A stretch of DNA of 37,121 bases from Chara braunii (lineage: Eukaryota; Streptophyta; Charophyceae; Charales; Characeae): NCBI GenBank assembly GCA_003427395.1, contig BFEA01000436.1, positions 200,339 through 237,459 on the forward strand. Direction: 5' to 3'. Shown here piece by piece: positions 31,185-37,121 of this stretch. The notes beneath the pieces were generated by a model. It made no database searches and had not been told where the DNA came from. It worked only from the letters and a program-made list of their open reading frames with translations. Numbering within the stretch: position 1 is the first letter of the stretch; every line of letters starts with the position of its first letter. A program made the position numbers and the translations under genes.

Positions 31185-31484
31185 TTGTAGGCATACGGGG
31201 AAGTTCAACCCCGTAGCAGTCAGAACCGTGTTCACGAGAGAACATGCGGGAGCTGCTCCTGACCTGCTGGTGGGCGATACCGGCCAGGGGACACTTGGTA
31301 TCATCAGGGACCATGCCAACAGGACCAATCCCTATGCCTCCCCTCAGGTCCCCTCCCCTACGAACCTCAACAGAATCTACTTAATGCCGCGGGCACCAAG
31401 CATGCCCAGGAAGGTACATGAGGCCAATGAAGATTGAACCCACGACCTCCTGAATGCCAGTTGCGAGCCTTACCAACTGAGTCT
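31185..31484 (-). mobile_element. tRNA-derived SINE, about 300 bp, with 18-bp target duplications
   Basis: The minus strand begins tagactcagttggtaaggc, an A box (31485-31473 region). GGTTCAATCTT (31440-31430) fits the B box at nine of eleven positions. The body (gcatgcttggtgcccg, tgtcccctggccgg) is shared with the 25631-26015 element. It ends near 31185 without an evident A-tail. The 18-base flanking repeats show it inserted into a copy of the CTACCACTACTCCTAA repeat family. Confidence 0.75.
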
Positions 31485-31750
31485 ACCTACCACCACTCCT
31501 AAGGCTATACAGGGACCCCTACAAGCATAGCTTTTTACTTCTCTTCAGTGAAGGGAGGTTACCTCTGTCGGTGGAGAGAGGTAACAACATATTTGCCTCT
31601 TTGCCCTAGCGTTTAGGGTACAGGGTTGGGGCCGCCCGTTGGGGCCCGACTAACACAAGGACCGAGCGTTTGCCTGTAACTGTGCCTCCCTTTTTATCTT
31701 CTAAAGCCAGCACTCTCCCACACTCCACACGCAACCCACTCACGCGGGGC
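31485..31750 (+). repeat. Dispersed repeat family with CTACCACTACTCCTAA start (copy 3)
   Basis: It matches 11705-11882 closely (acctaccaccactcctaagg, gtgaagggaggttacctct, ggttggggccgcc) and extends further to cccacactccaca, like copy 2. Confidence 0.75.
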
Positions 31751-32039
31751 AAAATTGATCTTCTATGATTGAAATTTAGGGAAAATAAAAAATAAAAAAA
31801 ATTGTGTTTGTTTGTTTGTTTGTTTGTTTTGTTAAGAACTTATCATTTTATTACAAAAGGGCCCAGTGGCCAAAGCCGCATACAGGGACCAACGACGGCC
31901 AGCCCGGTTGTCCTACTCCACCTACAGCCAGGAGTCCCTCCCCCTACAACGTTGCACAACCCACAATACGCACTATCCCCACAAAAAAAGGACCAAAAAA
32001 ATTATCCACAGTTGTTCTATCCAAGGAGAGAGAGAGAGA
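31751..32039. other. Gene-free stretch with (GTTT)n
   Basis: A (GTTT)n run lies at 31804-31830. The rest (for example aagggcccagtggccaaagc) is unclassified and has no supported ORF. Confidence 0.5.
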
Positions 32040-32088
32040 AAAAAAAAGGTAAGTCTATGATCGCACGGCTGCGTGCGCGCGTGCGCGC

Positions 32089-32130
<42 letters not shown>

Positions 32131-32138
32131 ATGAGAGA

Positions 32139-32222
<84 letters not shown>

Positions 32223-32388
32223 AAAAAAAGGGAAGTCTCTAATCGTGCGGCTCGCCTCATGGTACTTCCATCGATTAGATGACCAAAATTGAATGGATCT
32301 ACCGCTAGAACATGGAAATATACACTTCCATACCTTTTTGTTTTTTTTTGTTTTTTTGTTTGTGTGTGTGTGTGTGTATGTGTGTGTG

Positions 32389-32448
<60 letters not shown>

Positions 32449-32449
32449 N

Positions 32450-32490
<41 letters not shown>

Positions 32491-32631
32491 AAGGTAAGTC
32501 TCAAAATAGAGCAGCTCGCCTCATGGTACTTCCAGCGATTAGATGAGCAAAATCGAATGAATCTACCGCTAGAACATGAAAATATTTAAATATACACTTC
32601 CATTTTTTTTTATTATTATTATTTTTTTTTA

Positions 32632-32671
<40 letters not shown>

Positions 32672-32800
32672 GAGAGAGAGAGAGAGAGTCTCTAATCACG
32701 CGGCTCGCCTCATGCTACTTCCATCGATTATATATCATTGAGCAAAATCGAATGGATCTACCACTAGAACATGTAAATATACACTACCGCAATTTTTATA
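32040..32800 (+). repeat. Microsatellite-spacer array: (TG)n(GA)n plus a conserved spacer of about 100 bp
   Basis: Three fuller units and one partial combine (TG)n, (GA)n and a spacer containing aagtctctaatcgtgcggct, cgcctcatggtacttccatc, gaatggatctaccgctagaa and atatacacttcca. Spacers are at 32230-32332, 32492-32602 and 32686-32790, with a partial start at 32049. One N lies at 32449. The spacers are better conserved than the repeats that separate them. Confidence 0.85.
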
Positions 32801-32804
32801 TATA

Positions 32805-32990
32805 TATTTTTTTGAAGAACGAAATCCCCCACCTGTTGTCCGCCATGCGCGCATGCGAATGGGCAGGTTGCGTTCAAAACATTCGGGCCACATGGTGTGT
32901 AGCACGTTTAAACACGTCCCCCGGCCGTTTGAACGCTCTCATTTGAACGTGAACGCCCGTTCACCACGTTCGACCGGTCACATAGCCCGA
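32805..32990 (+). mobile_element. Probable right end of an A-like element (element C)
   Basis: tttttttgaagaacgaaat, ccccc, then gggccacat and a palindromic array (cgtttaaacacg, gtttgaacg, ttgaacgtgaacg, gttcaccacgttc) follow the same order as the right end of element A (tttttttgaatgagggg, ccccc, ggccacat, CGTACGG array). The end is placed at about 32985, where gtcacatag mirrors the start of element B (CTACGTGAC). The left end was not identified; the preceding array may be its interior. Confidence 0.5.
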
Positions 32991-33127
32991 TGATAAACCC
33001 ATGCTGCAGTAGGCACCGCCACGTTCATTGTGAACCATAGTATCCCTGTGTGCTTTACAAGGAAAGTACGGAAGTTAATCCAGAACTGCGTTAGTCTTAG
33101 CTGAAACATGTAATACTGCATACCTCG

Positions 33128-33659
33128 ATGCAAACCAAATTGCTGTCAACACGTAAAAACATGATCAGGAATATCTTCCACCGACAACATCAAATTATAG
33201 GCAAGCTTGACAGTGAAGTCGAAACGCGAACAAATACGGGTTGGACTAATAGGATGATCAGGATCCACCCAATACCTGTCCCACGGGTCACAAAGAAGCC
33301 GATACACAAGGGGTAGAAACAAAAGAAGCTTAGGGAAAAATCAAAAGCGGAAGCGACCTTTCTCTTAATGACACAAACAGGCAACATTCCATCCAACGTT
33401 GTAGGAACAGGAATCGCTGAAGAGGGAACATTAACCCAAACCTGTGTATCCATCTTTTACTTCCCATGGCTCTAACATCCAGGCAATCCTCTTTGATGAA
33501 AAAAAGGAGGCAAAATTAACTTGGATATCACACAATGCATTATTAGAACTGCAACACCTCAAAATCAAGACAAGTTACATTTGGTCGGATACAGAGATCA
33601 CCACCGCCCTGTGTTCCATAGCTCGAAAAAATATCATCAATGAAGGGGTAGCAATGTAG
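33128..33659 (+). pseudogene. Putative ORF1 C-terminal remnant of LINE copy 2
   Basis: Two short open stretches (33128-33316 and 33444-33659) in different frames precede ORF2, at the position ORF1's end occupies in copy 1. I see no diagnostic motif, and similarity to copy 1 is not obvious by eye, so this rests mainly on position. Confidence 0.35.
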
Positions 33660-33753
33660 CATGGGATCACCATACAAGGGGAACAACGTCAAAATGAGCA
33701 TGGAATGGGTTGAAGCACTATATGGCTAAAATAAAGCCTGGCGTAGCACCCTC

Positions 33754-36577
33754 TGCAACGCGGACCTGGATCTCAGATCCATTAACGTTAATGGTCTAGC
33801 CACACTTTGTTCAGACAAGTCCCAAACCATACGTGACCTTCTTCAGGGGGTGGAAGGACGATGTTGGCCAGATGTTGTTTGCATCCAGGAAACACACCTG
33901 AGAGACTTCCTCGAACACAACAGAGCACACAAGGTGGTCTGGCCACACCAAGCCTATAGGGCACATCATGCAGCAGCACATGCAGCACGACCAGCGAGTG
34001 CGGGAACAACAATATGGATCCCCCCAAACTTCCGATTCGAGGTGCTACACTGGGAAAGAGACACGGAGGAGGGTCGTTAGGTCTCACTGTTGGGAGCGCT
34101 TGAATTAGAAGTAGTATGCATCTTCTGTATTTACACCCCGAATACCGCAGCGGAACGCGAGGAATTCTTCGGAAAGATTCAAGCTAACATCCCGCAAGGC
34201 ATCCCCGTTATCCTCGCCGGAGATTTTAACGCAGCACCAGACCGTTGCTTAAACCGTTGACAGGTCCTTCCATCCACCATGCGACAGGTGGAGGAGGATG
34301 AGCGCATAGTATACCAACTGTGCAACTCTCTCTCCCTCTTTGACACTTACCACCGCTTCTTTCCAACAAAGCGGCGCTTCATATATATCTGAAACAATGA
34401 TCCGACCAGAGTCTCCAAATCCAGAATTGATCTGATTCTTATCTCGGAGGATCTGTCGGGCAGTCTAACATTAGCTGCAATTCTCCCATCTAGTCCCTAC
34501 CCTGGGCTGGTCCACAGGATGTGTATGATAGCATTGACCTTTCGCAAGAGGCCGGACCGAGGCCCGGGCTTCCACAAACTAAACACCTCTTTCCTTCGGC
34601 TCAAATCATTTCAGCAGTACTTGACCCAAGTCTGGGCATATTGGAAAGAACGCTACTCAGAGGTAGACGCCTTTCTCACATGGTTTAATAATGGCCTATA
34701 TTTTTTAGCCAAAAAATGTAACGAGTACTCTAAACAACTGGCTAAACTGCGAAACCGGCACGAGATAGATCTCCTAAATCAACCCAGGAACTCGAAGAAC
34801 AGCAGCCAATATCACAAGACCCGGAACACTACGTACAGACCATTCAAGAAATAAAAACCTAGCTACTTCAGCAAGCCTATAATCGATGGCTGGGAGCCAG
34901 AATTCGAGGCAAACTTTCTCATTATTCTACAGAGGGTTCAATGGACACAAAATGATTTGGCCTTGCCTGCGCCAAAGCCATTGCAAGGGCACTGTCGTGG
35001 AAGCACTATTTGGACCAGGGGGCCCTGAAACCCACCCTATTATCACAACTGCAGGATGCGTCAAAATTGCACGATACTTTTTCAAGGATCTCTTCGCTAC
35101 TCATATCCCTCCTACTGACAAAGAGTCTCGTCAGAAAAAGGTTGAGAATTTTCTCCAACCTATCGACAAATCCCACTCTCCTGAACAGAAGGAGCGACTC
35201 GAAACTCCCCCTGACCAAGAAAGAGATATGGACAGCCCTCCTACAGATGGATGAGGAAACAAACCCCGGATTGGATGGCCTGCATAAGGAGTTTTGGGAA
35301 ACGATGTGGGATTGTATGTACCCAGATCTTATGGAATATTACAATGAGGTTTGGCGCACAGGGGATATGGGGGACTCAGTCGGCCAAGGGGTACGATCCC
35401 TCTTATAAAGAAAGGGGACAATTTCAATATACGAAATTATCGACCCATTACCCTCTTGACCATCACCTATAACATGTTGACCAAGGCCTTGGCGAACAGA
35501 ATGATCCCAGTCCTAGAGATGGTGATCCACCCATCACAGACAGGGTTCATACAGCACTGACAAATTCACGAAAACATCCTATTGGTCAACGAGGTGCTTC
35601 AGTTGTCCTCACAATCCAAACAAAATGCAGCGCTTATATTTATCGACTTCGAGAAGGCCTATGATCATGTGGACTGGTTCTTTCTAGACAAAAGCGTGAA
35701 AAAATGAATTTTGGGTCGGTCGTCCATAGGTGGATACATATCCTACACCACAGTGTCACCACGAGGGTGCAAACAAACAAGACCCTGGCCCCCCCGATTA
35801 AGTTAGAGCGGTCGGTACGCCTGGGTGACCCTATAGCACCCTTTCTCTTTCTCATTATTATGGAAGCCTTATCGGCCAATCTCCGGGTTAGTAAGAACAT
35901 TAAAAAAATTCAGATTACGAGAATCCCTGAGGATGCGGTCCCAATATGCTCGGTGTTTGCAGATGACCTCACCATCATAGTGGATGTCACTAAGGAGAAT
36001 ATGATGGAGATTCAATGTCTAATGAATAGGTTCGCCGAAGCTTCTGACATGGTGGTGAATTGGGGGAGTAAAACCCAGGGGTGGTGGATCCACTATCAAG
36101 GGGGTCCACCACCAGACTCTCCTAACATATACTGGCTCCCCTTGCAAGCCCCCGTTCGATTTCTAGGAGTATTATTGACTGCTCTAGGTTGCCCTCCCTC
36201 AAATGACGACTGGATCTCGGCCCCAGCCTTAGCCAGGCTGTCTGACTGGCGTAACAAGCATACCTCCATCCTTCGTCGGGCGTTGGCTATTAACAACATA
36301 GTGTTTGCAACGCTGTGGTATAAGTCGGTGCTCTGGCCCTTGAGCAAGACTGCTTTTCAAGCGCTTAGATCCAGAGTGGCGGCCTTCCTATGGAGAGGAG
36401 ACGATGAATGAGCCAACGTCATCAAGAGGGTAGCATGGGAGTCAATCATACAACCAAAAAAAGCGGGGGGCCTGGACATTATCGATCCCACAATACAAGT
36501 CCAGGCCCTCTGTCTTAAATGGTTGAAGACGCTGATATTCGCTGCAGATAGCCCTTGGCAGATACTGGCCCTGGAAC
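33754..36577 (+). pseudogene. LINE ORF2 (copy 2): APE endonuclease and reverse transcriptase, broken
   Basis: Endonuclease motifs are SINVNGL (33780), DVVCIQETHL (33873), FCIYTPN (34117), LAGDFNAAPD (34213) and SKSRIDLIL (34418). Reverse transcriptase motifs are NYRPITLL (35438), QTGFIQ (35539), FIDFEKAYDHVDW (35640), RLGDPIAPFLF (35819) and FADD (35957), then GWWIHYQGG and NNIVFATLWYKSVLWPL (36293). Stops include TAG at 34078 and TGA at 34258 (Trp in copy 1), 34390, 35558 and 36409. Frames shift near 34880, 35400 and 35700. The C-terminal zf-RVT part lies beyond the inserted element B, outside the window. Confidence 0.85.
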
Positions 36578-37058
36578 CTACGTGACACCCGCGGCCTAGG
36601 CCGCTGACATTTCGGCCGCTGCGGCCGAGATTCTTGGCCACGGCCGCGGCCGATTAGGCCCAGTCCGCGGCCTGATTTTTCAATATTTCCCCACCCCCCC
36701 CCTAAAAATACGTAAAAAACAAAAATATATAGATATGGGGTCATAGGGCTTGAAAAACCCTACACTCCTATATTTTTTGTTTTGGAATCCGACTTTGTTT
36801 AGGATTTAAAAAAAATCAAAAACTATAATCGATTTAAACAAAATTAAAAAAATAAAAATAAAGAAAAGCAGGATTTTTTTTTTTTCATTTTTTATCATGA
36901 GATATATGGTCCCTGAGTACACCTGTGTTTTTTTTTAAATTGGATTTTTTTTTTTTGCAGGGAAATGAGGTGTTAAAAAAAAAGAAAAGATGCAAAATTT
37001 CAAAAAAGATGCAAATTTTCAAAAAAAATAACAAAAAAAACGCTTGATTCATTCATTG

Positions 37059-37121
<63 letters not shown>
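36578..37121 (+). mobile_element. Element B: left part of a second A-like insertion
   Basis: It starts at the LINE break with ctacgtgacacccgcggcc. A palindromic array (ccgcggcctaggccgc, cggccgctgcggccg, ggccacggccgcggcc) fills 36590-36675. Next come an AT-rich body, a stem-loop at 36737-36767 (GGGGT, TAGGG with CCCTA, ACTCC) and tttaggatttaaaaaaaatc, which matches element A's gaggatgtttaaaaaatc at the same relative position. It ends at the window edge in (TG)n(GA)n. No coding sequence is seen. Confidence 0.7.
37063..37121. repeat. (TG)n(GA)n microsatellite at the window end
   Basis: A TG run followed directly by a GA run, the same pairing as in the 32040-32800 array. It runs off the window. 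Confidence 0.95.

Larger units (their letters stand above)
33050..36577 (+). mobile_element. LINE copy 2, truncated by element B
   Basis: The order is an ORF1-like remnant, the endonuclease and the reverse transcriptase, in parallel with copy 1. The right end is cut within ORF2 at about 36577, where the protein match (PWQILALE against PWLALAWEQ) breaks off at element B. The left border is unclear; it adjoins element C. Confidence 0.8.

Noticed and set aside
32049-32056. aggtaagt as splice donor in the microsatellite spacer units
   Set aside because: A perfect donor-like string but no exon on its 5' side and no acceptor or coding sequence downstream.
33444-33659. Independent host gene between element C and LINE ORF2
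   Set aside because: Short, without motif, and in the position of the LINE ORF1 end; better explained as LINE remnant.

Overview
This is eukaryotic, repeat-dominated nuclear DNA. There is no operon structure. It holds abundant poly(A)/poly(T), (TG)n, (GA)n and (AC)n tracts, non-LTR (LINE) retrotransposons of one family, a PIF/Harbinger-type DNA transposon and several short non-coding repeat families. The best guess for the organism is a streptophyte alga or plant with a large genome. The Myb/SANT-like and Harbinger-associated proteins resemble, from memory and without a search, proteins annotated in Chara braunii. I see no convincing host gene; every protein-coding stretch belongs to a mobile element, and all are broken.

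Layout: (1) 1-208, a 105-bp direct repeat and a poly(A) tract. (2) 209-9313, a nearly full-length but decayed LINE on + (ORF1 with a CCHC knuckle; ORF2 with APE endonuclease, reverse transcriptase and a zf-RVT zinc domain), ending in a short two-hairpin module and poly(A). (3) 9314-12840, non-coding repeats, including a 66-nt copy of the 3' end of 18S rRNA (minus strand) joined directly to an A tract. (4) 12844-24908, interpreted as one roughly 12-kb Harbinger element with TTA target duplications and GGCCT termini. It carries a DDE transposase on + and, on -, a Myb/SANT-like gene and a third conserved ORF. A 2.3-kb retro-insertion sits in its left end, a 1.2-kb insertion (element A) splits the transposase, and an assembly gap with an (AC)n tract lies inside. 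(5) 24909-28385, hairpins, a 385-bp fold-back element, tRNA-like SINE fragments and more two-hairpin modules. (6) 28400-31166, two minus-strand LINE fragments. (7) 31167-31750, a SINE with 18-bp target duplications nested in another repeat. (8) 32040-32990, composite microsatellite arrays and the probable right end of a second A-like element (C). (9) 33050-36577, a second LINE on +, cut by a third A-like element (B) that runs off the window end.

Two signals stand out. Elements A, B and C look like one undescribed family: a shared AT-rich body with a stem-loop, but each with its own palindromic motif arrayed at its ends. Separately, a short module found at LINE and retro-insert 3' ends forms two stem-loops, and its first stem shows compensatory base changes, which suggests an RNA structure used in retrotransposition.
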